Shown: positions 1-8,356 of the stretch, one piece after another | Numbering within the stretch: position 1 is the first letter of the stretch | Layout of the letters: each line of letters opens with the position of its first letter | From: an uncultured Flavobacteriaceae bacterium | Lineage (GTDB): Bacteria > Bacteroidota > Bacteroidia > Flavobacteriales > Flavobacteriaceae | Length of the DNA stretch: 64,000 nt | NCBI GenBank assembly: GCA_913045325.1 | Contig: CAJWPZ010000005.1 | Location: forward strand, 1-64,000 | Reading direction: 5' to 3' | The notes under the pieces: generated by a model | Seen by the model: only the letters and a program-made list of their open reading frames with translations | Databases searched by the model: none | What the model was told of the DNA's origin: nothing | Made by a program: the position numbers and the translations under genes

Positions 1-2462
1 CCGTTTAACCCATTGTTATTTATAATGTTGATGCTTTGAGATGTGGTTTGCATAGCACCAGTAAAGGCTACTGTAGTGCCAATTGCACCTCCTGGAGGCA
101 GAGGCCCATCTGAGGCAGTTGCCATAGAGTATCCTTGCGCAGTAGTAAAGTCTCCTGTGTCTGTGTCTGTAGCATATCTTTCCCATTGGTCAAGTAGATT
201 GTTATACTGGCTAAAGGCATAATCATCTCCAAGTACTTGGATGTTAGCTCCGTTTGCCGCTATAAAATCTGTAATGGTCATAACAGTAGGTGATCCTACT
301 AAATCCCAACCACCACCATTGGCGTCATCATATATATTTACATATCTGTTGTATGTAATATTTCCGCTAGCTGTTCCTTCAACAATTAAAGATGAGAAAT
401 CATCTGCGTTAGAGTTTAGAGTAACCGTCCCACTGTTGGTAAAGTCTCCTTCCATCTTCATATAATCACCTTTAGCTACAGTTACCGTTACTCCAGACTC
501 AACATCACAAGAGCACGCATCAATATTACCAGTTGTAGTATTGTAATCTGCACTAAATTTCACGTGGGTTCCCGCAGAGGCAGTTGGGGTCCCATTAGAC
601 CATTGCCCATTATAAACAGTTGTAGCATTCTCTCCAACACCTACAGCTTGCCATGCATCAACTACTGCTCTGGTCTCTGCAGAGCAAGTGCCATATATGT
701 CAGTTGCAGCTTCAATTGAAGCTACTCTCGCATCAGCAAAGTCTGAATTTGCAGTTAAATAAATATTTAGCGTTCTAAATGCAATTAACTCGGCTTTATT
801 CATTCCTATTTCACTTACATTGAATGTATCAGCATTATCATTAGTTCCAGAGCCACCCTCAACTAGTAAGTAAAACCAATAATTTAAAACTCCAGAGTTG
901 GTATGAACCCCACAATAATCATTGTTATTTCCATTTGGAATATTACACCCTTCACCAACCGTAGCTGGTTGCCAGAAATCACCTCTCCAAGTGTCTGGCT
1001 GATTTTTTGAATTTGGATTACTCATTGAACGTAACGCAATACTTCCTGATCTTCTATCGATTTCATCACCAATTAACCAAATCTCATCATTTGGGTTTGT
1101 ATCTGTACCTGTCCCTTTTGTTCTATGCTCTACAGTTGCTGCCCAGATATCTGCGAAACCTTCATTTAATCCACCAGATTCGCGTTGGTAGGCTAGATCT
1201 GCAGTATTACTTATTATAGCATGTCCAATCTCGTGCGCACAAACATCTAATGAGGTAAGTATATCAAAATTACCATTACCTTCATTTCCATTAGATGAAC
1301 CATCTCCATAGCTCATCCATGATCCGTTCCAAAAAGCATTGTCATAATTTGTGCTAACATGAACTAAACTAAAAATTGTAGCTCCTGCCCCGTCATAGCT
1401 ATTTCTACCATGAACAGTATTCCAATAATCATAGACTTCTTCAGCTCCCCAATGCGCATCTAATTCTCCCTGAGCTTTTCCGGGAAATTCTGCTGCGGTC
1501 CAATCGTTATCGTTATTTGGATCAGTGACAAGTTCAATTCCGGTTGTTGAGTTTGCTGCTGCGTTATTTGCATCATAAGTTCGAATATATGCTCCTGGTA
1601 TTGATATTAGAGTATAAGTACCACCATCTTGGATTGTTTCAACTGGTTGATTGTCTCCAGAATATTTTGTGTCGGCATCTCCAGCTGCCACCAAAGTTAC
1701 AGACTCAGTAAAGCCCATAATTTTAGCTTCCGCTAGGGTTGGCACATAGGCATCTATGTTAGGATTAAGGCCGCCGTCATGTCCAAATTTATGGGCATGT
1801 TTTATAATTGGGTTTCTAAGTACGATTTCTCCAGTAGAGGCGTCTACATATACCCAATCACGAATCGCTTGATTCTTAGCAAAGAGATCAAACTTCCAAG
1901 TAAATCTAAAAAAAGCATCATCTAAAGGATCTGCTAAAATAACTAATTCACCTTCTGGTTTTTCATAATTTGCAAACTCAGCTGTTGCCTCATCTTCCCA
2001 GAGAGGTGTAATAATCCCCAGCGCTACTAACCCATTGTTTATAGCGGTATCTGCAGATATTGATGCAGATGTATTAACACTCTCAACATTAAAATAAGAG
2101 CCATTAAATTTTAGTAAATCCCCGGAGGTTCCATAATGAGTTATAATTTGAGCAAACTCTACTTTAAAACCATTATAATATTGATCAAAACGGATATGAG
2201 TCATCCCTAATTTATCTCTTACTATTATTTTTTCTGAGGGAATAAAAGAATAATTAGATGAAAGGTTCAATTCTAATACGATGATTTCCGAAACTGACTT
2301 TCCAGTATATTTTTTCTGATCTATTTTTGTTACCGGAATCCTATTAATTCCAGCTTTTTGATCTTGACTATTTGTTTGTGCTTGACCTAAGACTCCAACA
2401 AACAACATTGCACAGATATTAAATCCAAGATAGAGTTTTGAAAACGTATTGATTTTTATCAT
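1..2462 (-). CDS. Secreted M4 (thermolysin-like) metallopeptidase, 3' end outside window
   Basis: This is a secreted zinc endopeptidase of family M4. Reading down from the ATG at 2462, about 820 codons stay open to the window edge, so the C-terminus is missing. It begins with a signal peptide (about 29 residues, ending near GVLGQAQ), then an FTP-type propeptide (GMTHIRFDQYYNGFKVEF). The catalytic domain holds AHWGAEEVYDYW, GRNSYDGAGA and NAFWNGSWMSYGDG. The zinc motif HEIGH is at about residues 410-414, the third ligand is in NEGFADIW (E434), and GVHTNSGVLNYWF holds the later active-site His. A beta-rich region follows the protease domain, as in T9SS cargo, but any sorting domain lies outside the window. 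An in-frame ATG at 2489 would add nine residues; I prefer 2462 because it gives a compact signal peptide. Confidence 0.93.
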   Translation of the reverse strand, partial: MIKINTFSKLYLGFNICAMLFVGVLGQAQTNSQDQKAGINRIPVTKIDQKKYTGKSVSEIIVLELNLSSNYSFIPSEKIIVRDKLGMTHIRFDQYYNGFKVEFAQIITHYGTSGDLLKFNGSYFNVESVNTSASISADTAINNGLVALGIITPLWEDEATAEFANYEKPEGELVILADPLDDAFFRFTWKFDLFAKNQAIRDWVYVDASTGEIVLRNPIIKHAHKFGHDGGLNPNIDAYVPTLAEAKIMGFTESVTLVAAGDADTKYSGDNQPVETIQDGGTYTLISIPGAYIRTYDANNAAANSTTGIELVTDPNNDNDWTAAEFPGKAQGELDAHWGAEEVYDYWNTVHGRNSYDGAGATIFSLVHVSTNYDNAFWNGSWMSYGDGSSNGNEGNGNFDILTSLDVCAHEIGHAIISNTADLAYQRESGGLNEGFADIWAATVEHRTKGTGTDTNPNDEIWLIGDEIDRRSGSIALRSMSNPNSKNQPDTWRGDFWQPATVGEGCNIPNGNNNDYCGVHTNSGVLNYWFYLLVEGGSGTNDNADTFNVSEIGMNKAELIAFRTLNIYLTANSDFADARVASIEAATDIYGTCSAETRAVVDAWQAVGVGENATTVYNGQWSNGTPTASAGTHVKFSADYNTTTGNIDACSCDVESGVTVTVAKGDYMKMEGDFTNSGTVTLNSNADDFSSLIVEGTASGNITYNRYVNIYDDANGGGWDLVGSPTVMTITDFIAANGANIQVLGDDYAFSQYNNLLDQWERYATDTDTGDFTTAQGYSMATASDGPLPPGGAIGTTVAFTGAMQTTSQSINIINNNGLN

Positions 2463-2567
2463 AGTTTTTTGTTTGATGTAATTGCTCATTGTTTTAATTA
2501 TAATTAAAAATACACCTTTTTTTTAATAATATTTTGTTTTAAATATGTCTATAAAAATAAGCGCATA

Positions 2568-2597
2568 AAAAAACCCGAAGCAAGGCTTCGGGTTTTA
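2568..2597 (-). terminator. Rho-independent terminator of the outer-membrane barrel gene
   Basis: A 12-bp perfect stem (AAAACCCGAAGC at 2570-2581 and GCTTCGGGTTTT at 2585-2596) closes a 3-nt loop. On the minus strand it is followed by a run of T, just past the stop codon of the gene ending at 2620. The plus-strand side has only four T, so it mainly serves the minus-strand gene. Confidence 0.85.
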
Positions 2598-2619
2598 AAT
2601 ACTTATAGTTTGTTACAAA

Positions 2620-3189
2620 TTAAAACTTGTACACCATTCCAAAGTTGATATCAGATAAATCTAAGTTTAATCCGAATCCAGTTACTGCCTCAGCACCTTC
2701 TACATCAGCTTCTGAGCTAGTGTATGAAAGAGCAGCGATGTTAGCAACTAATCCCCATGAATCTGCAATCCAGTAGTTAAATCCTGGAGAAACAGCAAAT
2801 GATAATGTATTTACATCAACATCACCTACAGAATCAGTTCTGTAACCTAGTCCTGCACTTACATTCATAGAAAACTTGCTTGTTGGAGCCATAAAATATG
2901 TAGCACCTACACCAAATCCAGTTGAAGACATATCAACATCAGAACCATCATCCATGCTCCCGAAAGATAAAGATGCGTTGATAGATAAGTTGTCAGTCAT
3001 CATGTATCCAATAGATGGAGATACATCAAAAGAACTAGTGTCAGCATCTCCAGCAGAAGCACTGTTGAATCCTACTGTACCTGTCATAAAGATGTCAGAT
3101 TTTGCAAATCCACTAGAATCTTCATCTTGTGCATTTACACTTGTCATTGCGAACGCTGCAAATGCAGCAAATAGTAATACTTTTTTCAT
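2620..3189 (-). CDS. Small outer-membrane beta-barrel protein (porin-like)
   Basis: This 189-residue protein has a clear signal peptide (MKKVLLFAAFAAFAMTSVNAQ). The rest alternates hydrophobic and polar residues in short Gly/Ser/Asp-rich strands such as SIGYMMTDNLSINASLSFGS and AGLGYRT. It ends in an aromatic residue (FGMVYKF), as outer-membrane barrels do. About eight strands could fit, similar to OmpX/OmpW-size barrels. The substrate or role cannot be told from the sequence. It is monocistronic, with its own consensus promoter (3220-3249) and terminator (2568-2597), which suggests strong independent expression. Confidence 0.8.
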   Translation of the reverse strand: MKKVLLFAAFAAFAMTSVNAQDEDSSGFAKSDIFMTGTVGFNSASAGDADTSSFDVSPSIGYMMTDNLSINASLSFGSMDDGSDVDMSSTGFGVGATYFMAPTSKFSMNVSAGLGYRTDSVGDVDVNTLSFAVSPGFNYWIADSWGLVANIAALSYTSSEADVEGAEAVTGFGLNLDLSDINFGMVYKF

Positions 3190-3219
3190 AATATTATAGT
3201 TTGGTTAATTAATATGGGC

Positions 3220-3249
3220 CAAATCTAACAACTTTATTCTAAAAAACAA
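3220..3249 (-). promoter_or_regulatory. Bacteroidota-type promoter of the barrel gene
   Basis: On the minus strand, TTG (3247-3249) is separated by 19 nt from TAGATTTG (3220-3227). This fits the Bacteroidota -33/-7 pattern TTG-N17-23-TAnnTTTG. The start codon lies about 30 nt downstream of the -7 box. Confidence 0.75.
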
Positions 3250-3374
3250 GCTTTTAATCGATGTTTTTAAACGTTTTGCCGTATAACGGGGGTTCACAGC
3301 CCTATATTTTTTTTAAAACAGTACTTATTTTTGTGCTTTTCATCCCATTTTATTGCTTTTTATGTGATAAATCA

Positions 3375-3410
3375 TTAAAAAACCCTATGTATTTTTGATA
3401 CATAGGGTTT
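3375..3410 (-). terminator. Terminator of htpG
   Basis: A 13-bp perfect stem (AAACCCTATGTAT at 3380-3392, ATACATAGGGTTT at 3398-3410) closes a 5-nt loop. It is followed on the minus strand by TTTTTTAAT, shortly after the htpG stop codon. Confidence 0.85.
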
Positions 3411-3431
3411 AAAATCAATAAAAAATGAGGT

Positions 3432-5324
3432 TTATTTAATCATTTCATAGCTTCTGTTTATGAAAGCCGTCATGTCTTCACCTTTTAAGAGCCCTTTACT
3501 TAGTTTGGCCAAATCTAATGCTTGATTTACTAGGCGCTCTTTTTTCTTAGCGGTCTTGGTATTTAGTATTTCAGAAACTAACTCATGGTTGGTGTTTACA
3601 ATTAGATTGTACATATCTGGCATATTACCCATGCCAAACATACCGCCACCGCCACCATTTTGTTGCATCTCCTTCATGCGGCGCATAAATTCTGGTTCTG
3701 TAATAATAAAAGGATTAGACTTGCTGTCCATGGCTTCAAGCTGCACAGAGAATTTCTCTGCAGGTATGGTATCAGTTAAAAAGGTTTTTAGGGTTTCCTT
3801 TTCCTGGTCAGAAAGTTTAGAGATAGCCTGCTCATCTTTTTTAATTAGATTATCTATATGATCACCATCTACTCGTGCAAATGAAATTTTCTCTTGAGAG
3901 GTTTCCAATTTCTGAATAAGGTGAGATATAATAGGAGAGTCTAAAAGTAGTACCTCATACCCCTTATCTTTTGCAGCGGCAATATAAGAGTGTTGTTCTT
4001 CTTTGTTACTTGCGTATAAGAGTACTAGTTTATCATCTTTGTCTGTTTGTGCTGCAGCTAGTTTTTCTTTAAGTTCTGCAAAAGTGTGGTAGTTTCCATC
4101 TACCGTTGGGTATAACATAAAGTCTTGCGCTTTGTCAAAGAATTTATCTTCGGTAAGCATTCCGTACTCAATCACTATTTTAATATCATCCCACTTTGCA
4201 TTAAACTCTTCGCGGTTGTCATTAAACAAGCTCTTTAATTTATCACCTACCTTACGAGTAATGTAGCTAGATATCTTCTTTACAGCGCCATCTGCCTGCA
4301 AATAACTACGCGATACATTTAAAGGGATATCTGGTGAGTCTATCACACCACGAAGCATGGTTAAAAATTCTGGCACAATACCCTCTACATTATCTGTAAC
4401 AAACACCTGGTTTTGGTATAGCTGTATTTTATCCTTCTGGATTTGCATGTCCTTATTCATCTTCGGGAAATACAAGATTCCTGTAAGGTTAAAAGGATAG
4501 TCTACGTTTAAGTGTATATTAAAGAGTGGCTCCTCAAATTGCATAGGATACAACTCTTTGTAAAAACTAGAATAGTCCTGGTCCTTTAACTCACTTGGTT
4601 GCTTGGTCCAAGCTGGGCTAGGATTATTGATGATGTTATCTACCTCTTTGGTAGGTGCAGCATCTTCTTCTTTGGCCCCTTCTGGCTTTGGAAGTGTTTC
4701 TGTCTTCATTCCAAATTTAATTGGAATAGGCATAAACTTATTATACTTAGTTAAAAGCTCAGTTATTTTACCCTCTTCTAGAAAAGCTACTTCTTCTTCG
4801 CTGATGTGAAGAATAATCTCAGTACCTCTGTCTGTTTTTGTTCCCTCAACCAAGGTATAATTAGGAGACCCATCACAGCTCCAGTGGGCTGCTGGTTCAT
4901 CTTTGTAACTCTTTGTGATAATCTCTACGTTATCTGCTACCATAAAGGCAGAATAGAAACCAAGACCAAAATGGCCTATAATACCTGCATCTTCTCCTTT
5001 TTTGTCTTTGTACTTTTCTATAAACTCTTCTGCGCCAGAGAATGCAATTTGATTGATGTATTTCTCAACCTCTTCTTTTGTCATTCCAACACCTTGATCG
5101 GTGATGTGCAATTTTTTACCTTCCTTATCTACTTTGATTTCAATAAAAGGATTGCCGTATTCTATTTTAGCTTCACCAATATTGGTTAGGTGTTTTAGTT
5201 TTAATGTTGCATCTGTAGCATTACTTACTAGCTCACGTAAAAAGATTTCGTGATCACTGTATAAAAACTTTTTGATAAGCGGGAAAATATTTTCTACCGA
5301 TACATTGATAGTTCCTGTACTCAT
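3432..5324 (-). CDS. htpG: Molecular chaperone HtpG (Hsp90)
   Basis: This is the cytosolic Hsp90-family ATPase chaperone, 630 residues from the ATG at 5324, close to E. coli HtpG (624). The N-terminal GHKL ATPase fold shows FLRELVSNATDA (E31, N35), DQGVGM (from D76) and GHFGLGF (117-123). The middle domain carries the conserved LNVSRSYLQ arginine motif, and a Gly/Met-rich linker (NGGGGGMFGMGNMPDMYN) sits in the C-terminal dimerisation region. The reading frame is open upstream to a GTG at 5405, but those 27 residues are not Hsp90-like; MSTGTINVSVENIFPLIKKF is the family N-terminus. It is divergent from the TetR-type gene, with a palindrome between them. A -7-like box (TATATTTG, 5377-5384) lies 53 nt upstream without a clear -33 element. 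Confidence 0.97.
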   Translation of the reverse strand: MSTGTINVSVENIFPLIKKFLYSDHEIFLRELVSNATDATLKLKHLTNIGEAKIEYGNPFIEIKVDKEGKKLHITDQGVGMTKEEVEKYINQIAFSGAEEFIEKYKDKKGEDAGIIGHFGLGFYSAFMVADNVEIITKSYKDEPAAHWSCDGSPNYTLVEGTKTDRGTEIILHISEEEVAFLEEGKITELLTKYNKFMPIPIKFGMKTETLPKPEGAKEEDAAPTKEVDNIINNPSPAWTKQPSELKDQDYSSFYKELYPMQFEEPLFNIHLNVDYPFNLTGILYFPKMNKDMQIQKDKIQLYQNQVFVTDNVEGIVPEFLTMLRGVIDSPDIPLNVSRSYLQADGAVKKISSYITRKVGDKLKSLFNDNREEFNAKWDDIKIVIEYGMLTEDKFFDKAQDFMLYPTVDGNYHTFAELKEKLAAAQTDKDDKLVLLYASNKEEQHSYIAAAKDKGYEVLLLDSPIISHLIQKLETSQEKISFARVDGDHIDNLIKKDEQAISKLSDQEKETLKTFLTDTIPAEKFSVQLEAMDSKSNPFIITEPEFMRRMKEMQQNGGGGGMFGMGNMPDMYNLIVNTNHELVSEILNTKTAKKKERLVNQALDLAKLSKGLLKGEDMTAFINRSYEMIK

Positions 5325-5441
5325 GTTGATATAATTTATTGAATTATGATTTAACTTCTTCGGAAATATTACATTCCAAATATAACTAGTCAAAGAAAAT
5401 ACCACGTTTGGTTTTGTGACAGGTTGTCATTTGTTTTGTTT

Positions 5442-5463
5442 TTTAACACAACATTGTGTTTAA
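5442..5463. promoter_or_regulatory. Palindrome between htpG and tetR, candidate TetR operator
   Basis: AACACAA and TTGTGTT form a perfect 7-bp inverted repeat with a 2-bp spacer (5445-5460). Allowing one mismatch extends it to 10-bp arms (5442-5463). It lies in the divergent gap, 59 nt before the regulator's ATG. TetR-family proteins usually bind such operators beside their own gene. That this regulator binds it is inference. Confidence 0.5.
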
Positions 5464-5521
5464 CAAATATTTAAATTAATTGAACGTTTTGTATTTTTAC
5501 ACAACAAATATATATCCTGTT

Positions 5522-6214
5522 ATGGCTACAAAAAAATCAACCACAACCACTGCAAAAAACAAGACTAGCAAAACCAAAGCAATTACGAAAGATGTAATTA
5601 TATCTGCTTACATGGAGTATGTACTGATGCACGAGAAAACACCAAAAAGTGTTTATAAGTTTGCCAAAGAGCACGCCATGACAGAAGCAGAGTTTTACAA
5701 ATTTTTTGGAAGCTTTGAAAACTTACAGCAAGGCATTTGGACGGCATTTTTTGAAAATGCAATGCAACTAGGGCAAAAAAATCCTGAATATGTAAGCTTC
5801 AGTAATCAAGAAAAAATGCTAACTTTTTTCTTCACCTTTTTTGAGCTATTAACTGCCAATAGAAGTTATGTCATGTTTGCCTTAAAACAGCACCCAGATA
5901 TGATGAAGAATCTAACTCAGTTAAAATCTTTGAGATCTCACATCAAAGAGTTTGCAGGTACGTTGATTGATCAAAAAAACGAAGAGAAATCTTTCAAAAT
6001 TTTAAAGCAACCAGTTTCTGTATTTAGTGAAGGTGCCTGGTTACAAACCCTCTTTATCATGAAGTACTGGATGGAAGATACTTCTGCCTCTTTCGAGAAA
6101 ACAGATGTGGTAATAGAGAAATCTGTGCGCGCCATTTTTGATGTTTTTGAAACAACTCCTTTAGAGAGTATCCTAGATTTTGGAAAGTTTTTATGGAAAG
6201 AAAAAATGAATTAA
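5522..6214 (+). CDS. TetR/AcrR-family transcriptional regulator
   Basis: This is a 230-residue probable DNA-binding repressor. After a Lys/Thr-rich basic N-terminus (about residues 1-25) comes a TetR-like helix-turn-helix in which KSVYKFAKEHAMTEAEFYKF takes the place of the usual recognition helix. An all-helical ligand/dimerisation region follows. The match to TetR is weaker than in classical members, but the size and layout fit the group often found beside ABC1 kinases in flavobacteria. The start is the ATG at 5522 (MATKKSTTT); an upstream in-frame TTG would add a non-conserved stretch. The ABC1 kinase gene begins 85 nt downstream on the same strand, so the two are probably cotranscribed. 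Ligand and targets are unknown. Confidence 0.75.
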   Translation: MATKKSTTTTAKNKTSKTKAITKDVIISAYMEYVLMHEKTPKSVYKFAKEHAMTEAEFYKFFGSFENLQQGIWTAFFENAMQLGQKNPEYVSFSNQEKMLTFFFTFFELLTANRSYVMFALKQHPDMMKNLTQLKSLRSHIKEFAGTLIDQKNEEKSFKILKQPVSVFSEGAWLQTLFIMKYWMEDTSASFEKTDVVIEKSVRAIFDVFETTPLESILDFGKFLWKEKMN

Positions 6215-6299
6215 ATAAGCGTTTTTAAATACCTAAAAATTTCAGAGTACCTCACACCAAAATTTGGATTGCAAATAGCCCCAACAAAACCTACTCCCC

Positions 6300-7610
6300 A
6301 TGAAAACAATAGATAGTATACCTACGGGTAAAATATCGCGAGCAACACGGCTAGTGAAAACTGGTGTTAAAGTTGGTATCAACCAACTTAAATACTACGG
6401 AGATACCCTAGTTGACCCCAAAAATGCTAAAGAGAAACTCAATCAAAACAATGCCAGTGATATCTATGATGGGCTAAAAAGTTTAAAAGGTTCTGCCCTT
6501 AAAGTTGCCCAGATGCTAAGCATGGAGAAAAACATATTGCCTAAGGCTTATGTAGAGCAATTTTCTCTAGCTCAATTTTCTGTACCGCCTTTGTCTGCTC
6601 CTCTGGTTCGCAAAACTTTTTTTAAATATTTTAGCAAATATCCAGAAGATTTGTATGACAGCTTTAACTCAAAATCTATTGCTGCTGCAAGTATTGGACA
6701 AGTACACCAGGCTACAAAGGATGGTAAAAAATTAGCAATTAAAATTCAATACCCAGGAGTTGCAGATAGCATAAGCAGTGATTTGGCCATGGTAAAGCCT
6801 GTTGCCATAAAGATGTTTAATATAAAAGGGAAAGACAGTGATAAGTACTTTAAAGAGGTAGAGCAAAAGCTTCTTGAAGAAACTGATTACACCCTTGAGG
6901 TACAGCAAAGCCAACAAATGGTTGCAGATTGTAAGCATATTGAGCATTTAATCTTTCCTAACTATTACCCAAATCTCTCCAATGACCGCATTATCACTAT
7001 GGATTGGATGGAGGGTGACCATTTAAGTGAGTTCACTAAAAAAAATACTGATAAAAAACTAGCAGACAGGCTAGGGCAGGCCCTCTGGGATTTTTACATG
7101 TTCCAAATGCATGAATTAAAAAGAGTGCATGCAGATCCTCATCCAGGAAACTTTTTGGTGACTGCAAAGGGGGAGTTAGTGGCCATAGACTTTGGTTGTG
7201 TAAAGGTGGTCCCAGATGCGTTTTATATTCCTTATTTTGAGTTAGCAATTCCAGAGAACATCAATAATCCAGAGATATTTACACAAAAATTATACGAATT
7301 AGAAATTTTAACTCCCATAGACACTCCAGAAGAAATTGCTTTTTTCTCTACCCTGTTTTATGAAATGCTAAGCCTTTTTACCCAGCCAATGCATAAAGAA
7401 ACTTTCGATTTTAGCGATGTAACCTTTTTTAGTAAAGTTGCAGATCTGAGTGAAAAATATTCAAAAGATACGCAGCTCAGAAAAATGAATGGTAACAGAG
7501 GGTCTAAACATTTTCTATACATCAATAGAACCTTCTTTGGGCTATATAATTTAATGAATGATCTAGGGGCCAAGGTGCTTGTAAATAATTACAAAACCTT
7601 AAAAAAGTAG
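6300..7610 (+). CDS. ABC1/UbiB/AarF-family atypical kinase
   Basis: This 436-residue protein-kinase-like protein belongs to the family linked to ubiquinone biosynthesis (UbiB, COQ8). Visible motifs: KVAQ at about 68-71 in the place of the family KxGQ, the A-rich loop AAASIGQVH (128-136), the ATP-binding lysine in LAIKIQ (K148), HADPHPGN (277-284, catalytic loop) and the metal-binding DFG (297-299). Flavobacteria use menaquinone, so a UbiB role should not be assumed; a lipid- or quinone-linked ATPase role is the most that can be said. The G to A change in KxGQ is notable because this motif covers the active site in COQ8. It follows the TetR-type gene and probably forms an operon with it. Confidence 0.88.
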   Translation: MKTIDSIPTGKISRATRLVKTGVKVGINQLKYYGDTLVDPKNAKEKLNQNNASDIYDGLKSLKGSALKVAQMLSMEKNILPKAYVEQFSLAQFSVPPLSAPLVRKTFFKYFSKYPEDLYDSFNSKSIAAASIGQVHQATKDGKKLAIKIQYPGVADSISSDLAMVKPVAIKMFNIKGKDSDKYFKEVEQKLLEETDYTLEVQQSQQMVADCKHIEHLIFPNYYPNLSNDRIITMDWMEGDHLSEFTKKNTDKKLADRLGQALWDFYMFQMHELKRVHADPHPGNFLVTAKGELVAIDFGCVKVVPDAFYIPYFELAIPENINNPEIFTQKLYELEILTPIDTPEEIAFFSTLFYEMLSLFTQPMHKETFDFSDVTFFSKVADLSEKYSKDTQLRKMNGNRGSKHFLYINRTFFGLYNLMNDLGAKVLVNNYKTLKK

Positions 7611-7628
7611 TGAGAGTGTAATTTGTTA

Positions 7629-8303
7629 TTATTCTAATAAATCTGGCCTTCTTTTTTGAGTGTTTTTATACGCCTGGTCTTCTCTCCATTTTTCAATATT
7701 GGCACCATGGCCACTTAAAAGCACATCTGGCACCTTCCAGCCTTTGTATTCTGCGGGTCTAGTGTAGGTAGGTGGCGCTAACAGGCCATCTTGAAAACTA
7801 TCTGTAAGTGCGCTTGTTTCATTGCCTAAAACTCCTGGTATTAACCTGATTACAGAATCACAAACAATCGCTGCCGCTAACTCACCGCCACTAAGTACAT
7901 AATCACCAACAGAGATTTCTTTGGTAATAAACTGATCTCTTACTCGCTGGTCTACTCCTTTGTAATGACCACATAAAATAATGATATTTCCTTTAAGAGA
8001 TAATTGGTTTGAGATGCCTTGATCAAGCGTCTGGCCCTCTGGTGTCATGTAAATAACCTCATCATAAGCTCTCTCTGCCTTTAAACCACTTATACATTTA
8101 TCGATGGGTTCTATCATCATTACCATGCCAGCGCCTCCTCCAAATTGATAGTCATCAATTTGGTTATAGCTATTGGTTGCAAAGTCTCTTAGGTTGTGCA
8201 AATGCACCTCTACCAATCCTTTTTCTATGGCTCTTTTTAAAATAGAGGCCTCAAAAGGACTTTTTAATAATTCTGGTAATACGGTAATAATATCGATACG
8301 CAT
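7629..8303 (-). CDS. trmD: tRNA (guanine-N1)-methyltransferase TrmD
   Basis: TrmD methylates G37 of tRNAs reading CNN codons, using S-adenosylmethionine, and so prevents +1 frameshifting. The SPOUT knot is recognisable: [38 protein letters not shown], and the C-terminal [21 protein letters not shown] chose the ATG at 8303 ([13 protein letters not shown], 224 residues), which matches the family N-terminus; the in-frame ATG at 8309 would add Met-Ala. The gene is convergent with the ABC1 kinase gene (18 nt apart). It stands alone here rather than with rpsP-rimM-rplS as in proteobacteria. Confidence 0.96.
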   Translation of the reverse strand: MRIDIITVLPELLKSPFEASILKRAIEKGLVEVHLHNLRDFATNSYNQIDDYQFGGGAGMVMMIEPIDKCISGLKAERAYDEVIYMTPEGQTLDQGISNQLSLKGNIIILCGHYKGVDQRVRDQFITKEISVGDYVLSGGELAAAIVCDSVIRLIPGVLGNETSALTDSFQDGLLAPPTYTRPAEYKGWKVPDVLLSGHGANIEKWREDQAYKNTQKRRPDLLE

Positions 8304-8356
8304 AGCCATTAAGTTTTAACTTGTTTATAGATCACTAGATGTCGAGCTAAGAAAAT

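Noticed and set aside
241-465. Plus-strand ORF in the first 500 bases
   Set aside because: Antisense to the M4 metallopeptidase, which is continuous across the region.
2876-3199. Plus-strand ORF of 107 codons opposite the barrel gene
   Set aside because: Shadow of the outer-membrane protein gene, which has signal peptide, promoter and terminator.
4806-5189. Plus-strand ORF of 127 codons opposite htpG
   Set aside because: It lies wholly inside htpG on the other strand, has no recognisable motif and is explained by codon bias of the real gene.
5325-5405. N-terminal extension of HtpG to a GTG start
   Set aside because: The extra 27 residues are not conserved-looking and the region holds a -7-like box; the ATG at 5324 gives the family N-terminus.
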